In this document: positions 1 through 9,261 of the stretch, piece by piece | How positions within the stretch are numbered: position 1 is the stretch's first letter | Layout: every line of letters begins with the position of its first letter | Assembly: GCF_024198215.1 (NCBI RefSeq) | Contig: NZ_JAKCFA010000011.1 | Location: 124,001-188,000 of the forward strand | Reading direction: 5' to 3' | From: Myxococcus qinghaiensis | GTDB taxonomy: Bacteria > Myxococcota > Myxococcia > Myxococcales > Myxococcaceae | Length of the DNA stretch: 64,000 nucleotides | Position numbers and translations under genes: made by a program | Notes under the pieces: generated by a model | The model's input: only the letters and a program-made list of their open reading frames with translations | Told to the model about the DNA's origin: nothing | The model's database searches: none

Positions 1-66
1 GTCGGCGCGGTGGAGTCCGACTGCGCGTCGGATGCCCAGGCCGCTACCGCCACGCTCACCGAATAG
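1..66 (+). CDS. C-terminal end of an unknown protein (partial)
   Basis: An open frame runs in from the left edge and ends at TAG (64-66), giving 21 residues rich in Ala and Thr with one Cys. Codons end mostly in G or C, as in neighbouring genes, and a strong hairpin follows. The product cannot be identified from so short a stretch. Confidence 0.4.
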   Translation, partial: VGAVESDCASDAQAATATLTE

Positions 67-74
67 CCTGTACC

Positions 75-111
75 GGGAGGGCCTCCTGCCGACAGGCCTG
101 GAGGTCCTCCC
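75..111. terminator. Hairpin between convergent genes
   Basis: Arms GGGAGGGCCTCC (75-86) and GGAGGTCCTCCC (100-111) pair over 12 bp with one G-T pair. It lies between the end of the partial plus-strand gene and the stop codon of lysC, so it could serve both directions. There is no T-run, so intrinsic termination is an inference. Confidence 0.45.
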
Positions 112-116
112 GCGCT

Positions 117-1310
117 TCACCCGCCCAGCAGCTCGCGGTGCAGCCTCGCCGTCAGCGGCTTGAGGTGGGGCTTGTCCACGAGCAGCGTGAGCTGGAGTGG
201 CGACGTGTGGGCCGCATGCACCTTCGCGCCCAGCTCCTCCGCCACCGCCAGGGCCTGACGCAGCGGCGCCCAGTCCGCGTTGAGCCCCACGCCCACGCAC
301 GTGACGGTGCCCAGCTCCTCGCGCCACGACACCGCGCCGTCGAAGCGCGTGGCCAGCTCCTTGCGCAGCGCCTCCGGGCCGTGGATGTCCGCCAGCGGGA
401 CGAGGAGGTACGCGTGTGCCGTGCCGCCCGGCAACCCGTCGAAGCCCAGGGAGCGGCCTCGCACGCCTCGGGCGTCGAGGAACTCCAACAGCTCCGGCAA
501 GGGCACCTGCTCGCTCACGGCCAGCACCGCCAGCTCCGAGTCCGCGGTGACGCCCTTCACCCGCGTGTCCGACGGCGCCGTCAGCTCGCGCACCACGGTG
601 CCGTTGCCCTGCGCATGCGCCGTGCGCGCGAGGATGGCGATGCCTCGCGACTTCGCCCACTCCACCGCCTGCGCGTTGAGCACCTTGGCTCCCGCGCTCG
701 CCAGCTCCTGCATCTCGTCGTAGCTGAGCGACTCCAGCTTGCGCGCGTCCGGCACCACGCGCGGGTCCGCGCTGAAGATGCCGTCCACGTCGGAGTAGAT
801 TTCACACGCCTCCGCCTCCAGCGCCGCGGCCAGCGCCACCGCCGTGGTGTCCGAGCCTCCGCGCCCCAGCGTCGTCACTTCCTTCTTGTACGAGACGCCC
901 TGGTAGCCGGCGACGATGACCACCTTGCCGCGCGCCAGCTCGTCATGGATGCGATAGGGCCGCACCTCGACGATGCGCGCCTGCGCGTGCGCGTCGTTGG
1001 TGATGATGCCGCTCTGGCTGCCGGTGAAGCTGATGGCCGGCACCTCCATCTCCTGGAGCGCCATGGAGAGCAGCGCCATGGAGATGCGCTCGCCGCACGT
1101 CAGCAGCATGTCCAGCTCGCGTCGCGCGGGGTCCGGGGACACCTGCTTGGCCAGGGCGAGCAGTTCGTCCGTGGTGTCGCCCATGGCACTCACCACCACC
1201 ACCACCTGGTACCCGGCGTCGCGCTTGTCCTTCACCCGCCGCGCCACCTTGCGAATCTTCTCCACGTCGGCCACCGACGAGCCGCCGTACTTCTGCACCA
1301 CGATAGGCAT
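117..1310 (-). CDS. lysC: Aspartate kinase
   Basis: Phosphorylates aspartate, the first step towards Lys, Thr, Met and diaminopimelate, in the cytoplasm. The 397-residue product starts [12 protein letters not shown], the family's N-terminal KxGGSS signature, and carries [13 protein letters not shown] and the SDVDGIF segment of the kinase domain, followed by about 130 residues of ACT-type regulatory sequence. Length fits the monofunctional class. The frame stays open far upstream, but the KYGGSS motif fixes ATG 1308-1310 as the start. It stands alone and diverges from the ABC operon. Feedback inhibition through the ACT region is expected from the family, not shown. Confidence 0.95.
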   Translation of the reverse strand: MPIVVQKYGGSSVADVEKIRKVARRVKDKRDAGYQVVVVVSAMGDTTDELLALAKQVSPDPARRELDMLLTCGERISMALLSMALQEMEVPAISFTGSQSGIITNDAHAQARIVEVRPYRIHDELARGKVVIVAGYQGVSYKKEVTTLGRGGSDTTAVALAAALEAEACEIYSDVDGIFSADPRVVPDARKLESLSYDEMQELASAGAKVLNAQAVEWAKSRGIAILARTAHAQGNGTVVRELTAPSDTRVKGVTADSELAVLAVSEQVPLPELLEFLDARGVRGRSLGFDGLPGGTAHAYLLVPLADIHGPEALRKELATRFDGAVSWREELGTVTCVGVGLNADWAPLRQALAVAEELGAKVHAAHTSPLQLTLLVDKPHLKPLTARLHRELLGG

Positions 1311-1420
1311 GAGCGTCTCACTACCCCTGTTGGGCGTGTCCGGGGAACCACACCGAAGCGCAGTCTTGCAGGAGCCCGGCCAGCGTGGGGAAGCACCCGA
1401 GCCGGGCGCCGGGCGTCGCC

Positions 1421-1448
1421 TTGACACCCCGAGGTCGGCCCCTATAGT
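1421..1448 (+). promoter_or_regulatory. Sigma70-type promoter of the ABC operon
   Basis: A perfect -35 TTGACA (1421-1426) is followed after 16 bp by TATAGT (1443-1448), five of six matches to the -10 consensus. Transcription would start near 1455, about 75 bp before the ATPase start codon at 1533. It is among the best consensus promoters in the window. Confidence 0.75.
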
Positions 1449-1532
1449 CGGCGACGGTCTGCCCGGGCCGTCCGAGAAACACCTCCACGGCCGGCGGCCC
1501 AGGGTCGAGCGCGTCTCTCCTGGAGCCTGCCC

Positions 1533-2261
1533 ATGGCGATGATCGAGGTACAGCACCTCACCAAGCGGTATCGCGACCGCGTGGCCATCGACGACCTCAC
1601 CTTCAGCGTCGAAGAGGGCGAAATCCTCGGCTTCCTCGGGCCCAACGGCGCGGGCAAGTCCACGACGATGAAGATTCTCACCGGCTTCCTCCCGCCGTCG
1701 GAGGGAGTCGCCCGCGTGGGAGGCTTCGACGTCTTCACCCACCCGCTGGAGGTGAAGCGCCGCATCGGCTACCTGCCGGAGACGCCGCCCCTCTACCCGG
1801 ACATGACGGTGCACGGGTACCTGAAGTTCGTCGCGGCGCTCAAGCGCCTGCCCTCCCGAGAGCTCAAGGCCGAGGTCGAGCGGGTGGCCAGCCTCACCGG
1901 CGTCACGCACGTGCTCGGCCGCCTCATCCAGAACCTGTCCAAGGGCTACAAGCAGCGCGTCGGCATCGCCCAGGCGCTGCTCGGCTCGCCCCAGGTCCTC
2001 ATCCTCGATGAGCCGACGGAAGGACTGGACCCGGCGCAGCGCGCGGAGGTGCGCGCGCTCATCAAGGGCCTCGCGGGCAAGCACACCGTCATCCTCTCCA
2101 CGCACATCCTCCCGGAAGTGACGATGACGTGCGAGAAGGTCCTCATCCTCAATCAGGGGCGCATCGTCGCCTACGATGACCTCCGCAAGCTGGCGGGCTC
2201 CCAGGGCACCTCGGAGAGCGCGTCGCTGGAAGAGGTCTTCATCAAGCTGACCGCCGCCTGA
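1533..2261 (+). CDS. ABC transporter ATP-binding protein (GldA/CcmA-like)
   Basis: ATPase of an ABC-2 type exporter. The 242-residue protein has Walker [10 protein letters not shown] near residue 38, signature [15 protein letters not shown], Walker [13 protein letters not shown] and the switch histidine in LSTHI. ATG GCG ATG ATC at 1533 is chosen; the second ATG, two codons on, is possible. A permease and two accessory proteins follow on the same strand, as in GldA-GldF-GldG sets, so it probably energises their complex. The substrate is unknown. Confidence 0.93.
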   Translation: MAMIEVQHLTKRYRDRVAIDDLTFSVEEGEILGFLGPNGAGKSTTMKILTGFLPPSEGVARVGGFDVFTHPLEVKRRIGYLPETPPLYPDMTVHGYLKFVAALKRLPSRELKAEVERVASLTGVTHVLGRLIQNLSKGYKQRVGIAQALLGSPQVLILDEPTEGLDPAQRAEVRALIKGLAGKHTVILSTHILPEVTMTCEKVLILNQGRIVAYDDLRKLAGSQGTSESASLEEVFIKLTAA

Positions 2262-2301
2262 GCGCGGCGCCCGTCCCCTTCTTCAAGGAACCCCCCGGTC
2301 C

Positions 2302-3105
2302 ATGCGCATCGCCCTGGCCATCGCCCGCAAGGAACTGTCCCTCTTCTTCACCACCCCGTGGGCCTATGGCGTCTTCACGGCGATGGTGGCGCTGTCGTCC
2401 TTCTTCTTCGTGAACCTGCTCGCGACGTTCCAGCAGGTGCAGGAGCAGGCCCGCGAAGTCACCTGGCCGATGATGCCGCCAGACATGAGCGCCTACCGCA
2501 ACCTCACCGACGGGGTGATGGTGCAGCTGTGGGGCATGGTCATCGTCGTCACCCTCTTCGTCGCGCCCTTCCTCTCCATGCGGCTGTTCGCGGAGGAGAA
2601 GCGCAACAAGACGTTCGAGCTGCTGATGACCGCGCCCGTGCGCCCCATCGAAATCGTCCTGGGCAAGTACCTGGGCGGGCTGGGCATCATCTCCGCGACG
2701 CTGGGTCTCACGCTCGTCTTCCCGCTGGTGCTCTCCGCGTTCGGTCACGCGGACTCCGGCACCGCGCTGGAGTGGTCCACCGTGCTGCTGGGCTACGGCG
2801 GCGTCCTGCTGTGGGGCGCCACGTGCATGGCGGTGGGCATGTTCATCTCCGCGCTGACGGAGAGCCAGATGCTGGCGGCCTTCCTCACCTTCGCGGTGCT
2901 CTTGCCGTGGATGATGCTGTCCGGGGTGGCGCAGGCCACGGAGGAGCCGCTGCGCTCGGTGCTGACGTACCTGTCCTTCGACGCACAGCTCCAGAACCTG
3001 CTCAAGGGCATCCTGGATGTGCAGACGCTCGTGTTCTTCGCCTCCGTCATCGTCTTCTCGCTGCTGCTCACCCACCGCACCGTGGAAGCGCGGCGCTGGG
3101 CCTGA
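2302..3105 (+). CDS. ABC-2 type permease (GldF-like)
   Basis: Integral membrane subunit, 267 residues, about six hydrophobic segments. After the first comes a polar loop, then a second membrane span and the conserved cytoplasmic stretch RLFAEEKRNKTFELLMTAPV, characteristic of ABC-2 permeases that pair with GldA-type ATPases. It begins 40 bp after the ATPase gene and ends 36 bp before the GldG-like gene, consistent with one transcript. Family assignment is good; the cargo is not known. Confidence 0.9.
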   Translation: MRIALAIARKELSLFFTTPWAYGVFTAMVALSSFFFVNLLATFQQVQEQAREVTWPMMPPDMSAYRNLTDGVMVQLWGMVIVVTLFVAPFLSMRLFAEEKRNKTFELLMTAPVRPIEIVLGKYLGGLGIISATLGLTLVFPLVLSAFGHADSGTALEWSTVLLGYGGVLLWGATCMAVGMFISALTESQMLAAFLTFAVLLPWMMLSGVAQATEEPLRSVLTYLSFDAQLQNLLKGILDVQTLVFFASVIVFSLLLTHRTVEARRWA

Positions 3106-3141
3106 CAGGGCCCGCGCTCACGCGAAAGGGAATCTCCGCAC

Positions 3142-4701
3142 ATGAATGCGACCCTCCTCGGTCGGTACCTGGGCGCCTTCGGGCTCCTGCTGCTGCTGTC
3201 GAGCCCCTTCACCCTCTTCATCACCTCCGGCAGCCCCATCGCCACGGGCGTGAAGGCGGGCCTGGGCCTGGCGCTCATCGGCGTGTATCTGGCGACGAAC
3301 CTGAAGCACTTCGGCAAGCTCGCCACGCACAGGTCCAGCTTCTTCTTCCTGCGCACGGGCCTCACCGTGCTCGCCGTCCTCATCGGACTGGTGGCGCTCA
3401 ACTACGCCGCATTCCGGAAGAGCCTTCGCTGGGATTTGACGAACGCGCGCATCCACACGCTCGCGCCGCAGACGCTCGCCACGCTGGACGCCCTGCCGGA
3501 GAAGGTCCTCGCCATCGGCTTCGTTCCTCCGACGCACGAGTCCTACAACCTGCTGGACACGTTGTTCCAGCGCTACCGCGCGCACGCTCCGGAGCGCTTC
3601 GAGTTCACCTTCAAGGACGCTCGCCGCAGCCCGGGCCTGGCCGCGAAGTACCAGCTCAAGGACGGACAGGCGAGCGTGGTGCTGGTGCGTGGCGAGGCGC
3701 ACACGACGCTCCAGGCCGTGTCCGAGCAGGACCTGACGAACGCGCTCATCAAGCTGAACGCGGTGGGCACGCAGCGGGTGTACTTCGTCACCGGTCACGG
3801 TGAGTGGCCCCTGGCCAAGGACGAGGCGGCCCCGAACGACCCGGGCGCCACCATGTCCGAGCTGCGCGGGCAGTTGCTCCAGGAGGGCTACGGCGCGGAG
3901 GCCATGTACCTGGCGGGCGCGACGGACGTGCCCCGGGATGCGTCGCTGGTCATCATCGCGGGGGCTCGCTCGCGCTTCACCGCGCCGGAAGTGGAGGTGC
4001 TGCGCAAGTACCTCGCGGGCGGCGGCAGGCTGCTCTACTTCACCGACGCGGGGCTGGAGGACGGCCTGGGCGCGCTGCTGGCCGAGTACGGAGTCCAGCT
4101 GGACGAAGGCATCGCCGCGGACGCGCAGTTCAACAGCGGCAATCCCTACGTCGTGCTCTCACGGTTCTACAGCAACCACGCGATGGTGCTCCCGCTGCGT
4201 CAGCGCGGCTTCAACGTGGAGCTGCCCACGCCGCGCAGCCTCACCCTGCTGCGCGAGGGACTCGCGGACGGTGTGAGGGTCGAGCCCGTGGTGCACACCT
4301 CGCAGTACGGCTGGGTGGAGCTGAAGCCCGAGGAGAACGCCGTCCCCTCCGACGGAGAGAAGACGGGGCAGCTCACGCTGGTGGCCGCCATCACTCGCGA
4401 CACGAAGGACGCTCCGGACAAGCGCTTCGACGAAGCGCGCGTCGTGGTGATGGGTGACTCCGAGCTGCTGTTGGACCCGAACTGGGGCCACGAGCCCAAC
4501 CGCAACCTGGTGATGAACGCGCTGGGCTGGGCGTCCACCCAGGTGGCCAAGGTCACCTGGCGTCCTCCGGACCGCGAGGAGTCGACGCTGCGGTTGGACG
4601 CGGACGACATGGACCACATCCGCTTCATCTCCACCGACCTGCTCCCCCTCTCCATGATGGGCTTGGGGTTGGCCATCTGGCTGACGCGGCGGAACAAGTG
4701 A
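3142..4701 (+). CDS. GldG-like ABC auxiliary protein
   Basis: A 519-residue protein with two N-terminal membrane spans, a third near residue 75, then a large soluble domain starting about residue 95 with the typical RWDLTNARIHTLAPQT segment of GldG/ABC auxiliary proteins. A C-terminal span (LLPLSMMGLGLAIWL) is followed by basic RRNK. Most of the protein should be periplasmic. In Bacteroidota the homologue is needed for gliding; myxobacterial gliding uses the Agl-Glt machinery, so that name should not be carried over. It overlaps or abuts the next gene. Confidence 0.85.
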   Translation: MNATLLGRYLGAFGLLLLLSSPFTLFITSGSPIATGVKAGLGLALIGVYLATNLKHFGKLATHRSSFFFLRTGLTVLAVLIGLVALNYAAFRKSLRWDLTNARIHTLAPQTLATLDALPEKVLAIGFVPPTHESYNLLDTLFQRYRAHAPERFEFTFKDARRSPGLAAKYQLKDGQASVVLVRGEAHTTLQAVSEQDLTNALIKLNAVGTQRVYFVTGHGEWPLAKDEAAPNDPGATMSELRGQLLQEGYGAEAMYLAGATDVPRDASLVIIAGARSRFTAPEVEVLRKYLAGGGRLLYFTDAGLEDGLGALLAEYGVQLDEGIAADAQFNSGNPYVVLSRFYSNHAMVLPLRQRGFNVELPTPRSLTLLREGLADGVRVEPVVHTSQYGWVELKPEENAVPSDGEKTGQLTLVAAITRDTKDAPDKRFDEARVVVMGDSELLLDPNWGHEPNRNLVMNALGWASTQVAKVTWRPPDREESTLRLDADDMDHIRFISTDLLPLSMMGLGLAIWLTRRNK

Positions 4702-4706
4702 GCGCC

Positions 4707-6206
4707 ATGGGCAAGGGATTGGTGACGGTGGTGGCACTCGCGCTGGGCGCGGGTGGACTGGCCTTGTCCGCGTGCTCCGACGGTCCCTCGCTGCGAAGCG
4801 CCGAGGCCCCGGCGGTGTCGGAGAAACTGTTCGCTCCGGCATCCACCGGAACGCAGGGCACGAAGGCCGCCGCGCCCGTGTTCACTCGCATCAGTGTGCG
4901 GGCCCAGGGAGACACCACGGAGCTGGCGCGCGAGCCTGATGGGAAGTGGAGCATCGTTGCTCCGGTGAAGGCCCGCGCGGAGGCCGCCGCCGTGGAGGCC
5001 CTGCTGGAGACGCTGGGGAGCACGGCGTCGAGCCCGCTCGTGAAGGACACCCCCACCGACGCCGACCTGGAGAAGTACGGCCTCAAATCGCCCGTCTTCA
5101 GCGTGACGGCGCACGCCTTCCTGCCAGATGCGAGCGGCGGAGGTGAAGACGTCCCGAGCCGCCAGCACACCGTGACGCTGCATGGTGGCGTCGAGAACAT
5201 GTTCGACGGCTCCGTGTACGTGCGCCGGGATGGAGACTCGAAGGTCTATGCGGCCCAAGGCTCGGTGCGCTGGAGCCTGGACAAGGACACCTTCGCGTTG
5301 CGCTCGAAGGAGCTGCTCGGCGAGCTGGAGGCGAACGAGCTGACGCTCATCGAAGTGCGCGCCCAGGAGCGGGGCTACGTGCTGGAGCACGAGGCGGGCA
5401 CGACGAAGTGGCGCCTGACGAAGCCCGTGGCCGAGCGCGCGGACGAGGCTCGGGTGACATCATTGTTGAAAAACCTGAAGGAGTACCGGGCGCTCTCCTT
5501 CCCCGCGGACTCCGCGCAGACTCGGAAGAAGCTGGGACTGGAGTCGCCGCTCATCGATGCCCGCTTCACGCCGCGCTCGGGCGAGCCCGTTCGCATCCGG
5601 TTGGCCCGGGTGATGGAAGACGGGGCGCCGCGCATCCATGCGCTGCGGGAGCAGGGCCCCGACGCGGTGCTGGGTGAGGTTCCCGAGGGCGCGCTCTCGG
5701 CGCTCGACGTGGACGTTCTCGAGCTGAAGGACAAGCACGTGCTGAACTTCCGCCGCGAGGACGTGCGGCGCGTGGTGTTCCATCCCGGCAACGGCGTGGC
5801 GCCCATCACCCTGGTCAACGCGTCCGGGATGGATGGCGGCTCGGAGTCGTGGCAGGTGGAGTCGCCCAGGCAGGGCAAGGCCCAGCACTTCCGGGTCGTC
5901 TCCCTGCTGCGCGTGTTGGGCACGCTGAAGGCCACGAGCTTCGGTGAAGCCCGGCCCAAGAACTGGGCGAAGTACGGCATCGGCGACGCCTCGCGCGGCG
6001 CGGTGCTGCTGGGCGCGGATGGACGCGAGCTGGCGCGACTGTGGCTGGGCGGCGAAGTCCCAGACGCGTCGGGCCTGAGCTACGCACGCGGCTCCGGACC
6101 CGAGGTGATGGAGGTCTCCGTCGAAGGACTCGTGCTCCCCTCGCGTGCCGAGGACCTGATGGAAGGCGCCCCCGCCCCCGCGCCCACGGAAGCACGCGGT
6201 CCGTGA
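4707..6206 (+). CDS. DUF4340-type lipoprotein
   Basis: 499 residues. Starting at ATG 4707 gives a classic lipoprotein signal with lipobox LSAC (Cys 23). A GTG at 4698, overlapping the upstream stop codon, is an in-frame alternative. The body contains repeated alpha/beta units typical of DUF4340, with phrases such as KWSIVAPVKARAEAAAVEAL and a second copy beginning KWRLTKPVAERADEARV. These proteins often lie beside GldG-like ABC genes and probably act with them on the periplasmic side. The molecular role is unknown. Confidence 0.85.
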   Translation: MGKGLVTVVALALGAGGLALSACSDGPSLRSAEAPAVSEKLFAPASTGTQGTKAAAPVFTRISVRAQGDTTELAREPDGKWSIVAPVKARAEAAAVEALLETLGSTASSPLVKDTPTDADLEKYGLKSPVFSVTAHAFLPDASGGGEDVPSRQHTVTLHGGVENMFDGSVYVRRDGDSKVYAAQGSVRWSLDKDTFALRSKELLGELEANELTLIEVRAQERGYVLEHEAGTTKWRLTKPVAERADEARVTSLLKNLKEYRALSFPADSAQTRKKLGLESPLIDARFTPRSGEPVRIRLARVMEDGAPRIHALREQGPDAVLGEVPEGALSALDVDVLELKDKHVLNFRREDVRRVVFHPGNGVAPITLVNASGMDGGSESWQVESPRQGKAQHFRVVSLLRVLGTLKATSFGEARPKNWAKYGIGDASRGAVLLGADGRELARLWLGGEVPDASGLSYARGSGPEVMEVSVEGLVLPSRAEDLMEGAPAPAPTEARGP

Positions 6207-6222
6207 GGCTGAACCCGCCCTT

Positions 6223-6240
6223 GTAGTGACAATCCACTAC
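6223..6240. promoter_or_regulatory. Small inverted repeat downstream of the ABC operon
   Basis: GTAGTG (6223-6228) and CACTAC (6235-6240) are perfect 6-bp arms with a 6-nt loop, 16 bp past the DUF4340 stop codon. It could be a weak terminator or a protein site in the leader of hpd. Too short for a firm call. Confidence 0.25.
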
Positions 6241-6421
6241 GTCGTGGAGGTGACGCGGCGCGCCGCCCGCTTTGACGCGCGACCCGTGCGCATTCGCTCG
6301 GGCCTTCCCTCGGGAGATTGTGCGGCGGGCTGACATTCTCTGGCAGTGCTTTGTGCTTTCCTCCTCGGGCGGTGCTCCCTACCTTCCATGCACACCCCAG
6401 ACGTCTCGTGGAGGCAGTGTC

Positions 6422-7498
6422 ATGGTGAGCACGGCGGAAAACCCGATTGGGCTGAATGGCTTCGAGTTCGTGGAGTTCACGAGCCCCGCTCCCGAGGCGA
6501 TGGTGAAGCTGGTGGAGAAGCTGGGGTTCACCGCCTGGTCCAAGCACCCGAGCAAGGAGCTGGTGCGCTACAAGCAGGGCGACATCAACCTGCTCATCAG
6601 CCGTGAAGAGACGGGGCAGGCCGCCGAGTTCCGCGCCGCCCACGGCCCGTCCGCCAACGCCATGGCCTTCCGCGTGGCCAATGCCCGCACCGCGTACGAG
6701 ATGGCGCTGGAGCGCGGCGCCAAGCCGGCCGACCCCGCCACCAGCTCCCTGGGCGAGGGCTTCTATGTCCTCCAGGGCATCGGTGGCAGCCTGCTGTATC
6801 TCATCGACCGCCACGGGCCGAGCGGCACCATCTACGACTCCTGGGTGCAGATTCCCGGCGCCGCCGAGGCCGAGGCCCGCAACAGCGTGGGCCTGGAGTC
6901 GCTGGACCACCTGACGCACAACGTGCGCCGAGGCGAGATGCGGACGTGGTCGTCCTTCTACAACCGCATCTTCGGCTTCACCGAGCAGAAGTACTTCGAC
7001 ATCAAGGGCCAGGCCACGGGCCTCTTCAGCCAGGCCATGATTGCCCCGGACCGCGCCATCCGGATTCCGCTCAACGAGAGCCAGGACGAGAAGTCGCAGA
7101 TTGAAGAGTTCATCCGCCTGTACAAGGGCGAGGGCATCCAGCACCTGGCCCTGTCCACCCAGGACATCTACACCACCGTCGAGAAGCTGCGCGCTCGCGG
7201 CGTGGACCTCCAGGACACCATCGAGACCTACTACGACCTGGTCGACTCGCGCGTGCCCAACCACGGCGAGGACCTGGCGCGGATGAAGGCGAACCGCATC
7301 CTCATCGACGGCAACGAGCAGGAAGGCCTGCTGCTCCAGATTTTCACCGAGAACCTGTTCGGGCCCATCTTCTTCGAAATCATCCAGCGCAAGGGCAACG
7401 AGGGCTTCGGCAACGGCAACTTCCAGGCGCTCTTCGAGTCCATCGAGTTGGATCAGATCCGCCGCGGCGTCATCAAGGTCGACAAGACCCGGAAGTAG
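6422..7498 (+). CDS. hpd: 4-Hydroxyphenylpyruvate dioxygenase
   Basis: Converts 4-hydroxyphenylpyruvate to homogentisate, the second step of tyrosine breakdown, using Fe(II) and O2. The 358-residue protein is of normal bacterial length and has two vicinal-oxygen-chelate halves. Iron ligands are visible as His in LDHLTHNV, His in GIQHLAL and Glu in IFFEIIQR. ATG 6422, with GGAGG upstream, gives the usual short N-terminus before GFEFVEFTSP; the longer open frame is non-conserved. hmgA, encoding the next enzyme, starts 30 bp downstream, so the two are almost certainly co-transcribed. Confidence 0.95.
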   Translation: MVSTAENPIGLNGFEFVEFTSPAPEAMVKLVEKLGFTAWSKHPSKELVRYKQGDINLLISREETGQAAEFRAAHGPSANAMAFRVANARTAYEMALERGAKPADPATSSLGEGFYVLQGIGGSLLYLIDRHGPSGTIYDSWVQIPGAAEAEARNSVGLESLDHLTHNVRRGEMRTWSSFYNRIFGFTEQKYFDIKGQATGLFSQAMIAPDRAIRIPLNESQDEKSQIEEFIRLYKGEGIQHLALSTQDIYTTVEKLRARGVDLQDTIETYYDLVDSRVPNHGEDLARMKANRILIDGNEQEGLLLQIFTENLFGPIFFEIIQRKGNEGFGNGNFQALFESIELDQIRRGVIKVDKTRK

Positions 7499-7528
7499 TC
7501 CTCGGCCCGACTTCGGAGGAGCGACACG

Positions 7529-8866
7529 GTGACTCTCGAGAATCGAACCGCGGTACCTCCGAAGAGCGGGCTGCGACAGGCGCCCGGCGACTACCTCTCC
7601 GGCTTTGGCAATGAGTTCGCCACGGAGGCCGTCCCGGGTGCCCTGCCCGTGGGCCGCAACTCACCCCAGCGTGCCCCGTTCGGGCTCTACGCGGAGCAGC
7701 TCTCCGGCACGGCCTTCACGGTGGCGCGCCGGGAGAACCGCCGCTCGTGGTTGTACCGGCTGCGGCCGAGCGCGAACCACCCCGCGTACAAGGCCCATCC
7801 GCACGGCCTCTTGCGCAGCGGCCCTTTCGACGAGACGCCGCCCACGCCCAACCGGCTGCGCTGGAGTCCCCAGCCCATGCCGACGGTGCCCACGGACTTC
7901 GTCGAGGGGCTCATCACCTACGCGGGCAACGGGGACCCGGGCACGGGGGCGGGAATCGCCATCCACCTGTACCACGCCAACCGGTCCATGACGGACAAGG
8001 TGTTCTACGACGCCGACGGCGAGCTGCTCATCGTTCCGCAGGCCGGGCGGCTGACGCTCGTGACGGAGCTGGGCGTGTTGGACCTGCGGCCCGGCGAGAT
8101 GGGCGTGGTGCCCCGGGGCGTGCGCTTCCGCGCGGAGCTGCCCGAGGGGCCGGTGGCCGGCTACATCTGTGAGAATCACGGCGCGCTCTTCCGCCTGCCG
8201 GACCTGGGGCCCATCGGCTCCAACGGGCTGGCGAACGCTCGCGACTTCCTGACGCCCGTCGCCGCGTTCGAGGACGTGGACCGTCCGACGCTCGTCATCC
8301 AGAAGTTCCAGGGGCGCCTGTGGGCGTCGCAGTTCGACCACTCGCCGCTCGACGTGGTGGCGTGGCACGGCAACCTGGCGCCGTACAAGTATGACTTGTC
8401 GCGGTTCAACACCATCGGCACGGTGAGCTACGACCATCCGGACCCGTCCATCTTCACGGTGCTGACCTCGCCCAGCGAGTCGCCGGGCACGGCCAACTGC
8501 GACTTCGTCATCTTCCCGCCCCGGTGGATGGTGGCGGAGAACACGTTCCGGCCGCCCTGGTTCCACCGCAACGTGATGAGCGAGTTCATGGGGCTGGTGC
8601 AGGGTGTCTATGACGCCAAGGCCGGAGGCTTCGCTCCGGGTGGCGCGTCCCTGCACAACTGCATGAGCGGCCATGGTCCGGACCGGGCGAGCTACGAGCA
8701 TGCCATCCGCGTGGACCTGAAGCCGCACAAGATTCAGGACACGCTCGCGTTCATGTTCGAGTCCCGGTGGACCATCCGCCCCACGGGCTTCGCGATGGAG
8801 ACGTCGGCGATGCAGCTGGACTACGACGACTGCTGGGCCGGGTTCGAGAAGGCCCGACTGCCTTGA
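7529..8866 (+). CDS. hmgA: Homogentisate 1,2-dioxygenase
   Basis: Opens the homogentisate ring to maleylacetoacetate. The 445-residue protein starts at GTG 7529 behind GGAGGAG. Recognisable family segments are [13 protein letters not shown] at the N-terminus, then [12 protein letters not shown], which supplies His and Glu iron ligands six residues apart, and the later [10 protein letters not shown] with a third His. It follows hpd closely and its TGA overlaps the next gene's TTG start. Fumarylacetoacetase and maleylacetoacetate isomerase are not adjacent. Confidence 0.96.
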   Translation: MTLENRTAVPPKSGLRQAPGDYLSGFGNEFATEAVPGALPVGRNSPQRAPFGLYAEQLSGTAFTVARRENRRSWLYRLRPSANHPAYKAHPHGLLRSGPFDETPPTPNRLRWSPQPMPTVPTDFVEGLITYAGNGDPGTGAGIAIHLYHANRSMTDKVFYDADGELLIVPQAGRLTLVTELGVLDLRPGEMGVVPRGVRFRAELPEGPVAGYICENHGALFRLPDLGPIGSNGLANARDFLTPVAAFEDVDRPTLVIQKFQGRLWASQFDHSPLDVVAWHGNLAPYKYDLSRFNTIGTVSYDHPDPSIFTVLTSPSESPGTANCDFVIFPPRWMVAENTFRPPWFHRNVMSEFMGLVQGVYDAKAGGFAPGGASLHNCMSGHGPDRASYEHAIRVDLKPHKIQDTLAFMFESRWTIRPTGFAMETSAMQLDYDDCWAGFEKARLP

Positions 8867-9261
8867 GCCTGCCTCCGAGGCAGCGCGTCTGGACGACGCC
8901 CCCCGACGTCGAGCTCTGCCCGGTGGACTCGCTGGAGGACCCGGGCTCGCGCAACATCGTGCTCCAGATTGGCGAGGCGTTCTTCCACGGCTTCCTCGTG
9001 CGCAAGGGCACGCAGGTCCACGGCTATGTGGACCGGTGCCCGCATGCGGGGCTGCCGCTGGCGCGCGTGTTGGATAAATACCTGACGCCGGACAAGCAGC
9101 TCATCGTCTGCGCGTGGCACGGCGCCCTGTTCCAGCCCGAGGACGGGACGTGCGTCGGAGGCCCGTGCAAGGGCGCGACGCTGACGTCCTGGCCCGTGAA
9201 GGTGGAAGCCGGAATGGTCGTCACCGCTGAGCCCGGCGCTCAGACCTCCAGCAGCACATAG
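8863..9261 (+). CDS. Rieske [2Fe-2S] ferredoxin-like protein
   Basis: A 132-residue soluble Rieske protein with both cluster motifs: CPHAGLPL (Cys-x-His) and CAWHGALF (Cys-x2-His). The start is inferred as TTG 8863, overlapping the hmgA TGA in a TTGA arrangement; the earlier in-frame ATG would place over 30 non-conserved residues inside hmgA. No membrane segment is present. Tight coupling to hmgA suggests electron transfer to an oxygenase or a maintenance role for the Fe(II) dioxygenases, but hpd and hmgA themselves need no ferredoxin. The 3' end overlaps the convergent phosphoesterase gene by 22 bp. Confidence 0.8.
   Translation: MSLPPRQRVWTTPPDVELCPVDSLEDPGSRNIVLQIGEAFFHGFLVRKGTQVHGYVDRCPHAGLPLARVLDKYLTPDKQLIVCAWHGALFQPEDGTCVGGPCKGATLTSWPVKVEAGMVVTAEPGAQTSSST

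Noticed and set aside
1311..2105. Long N-terminal extension of lysC
   Set aside because: The open frame runs back through the divergent ABC gene; KYGGSS at the ATG 1308-1310 fixes the real start.
1533..4701. Calling the ABC set a gliding motility machine
   Set aside because: Similarity to GldA/F/G is by family only; myxobacterial gliding depends on other proteins.
6331..6356. Sigma54 promoter before hpd
   Set aside because: TGGCAGTGCTTTGTGC has 11 rather than 10 bases between GG and GC and poor agreement elsewhere.
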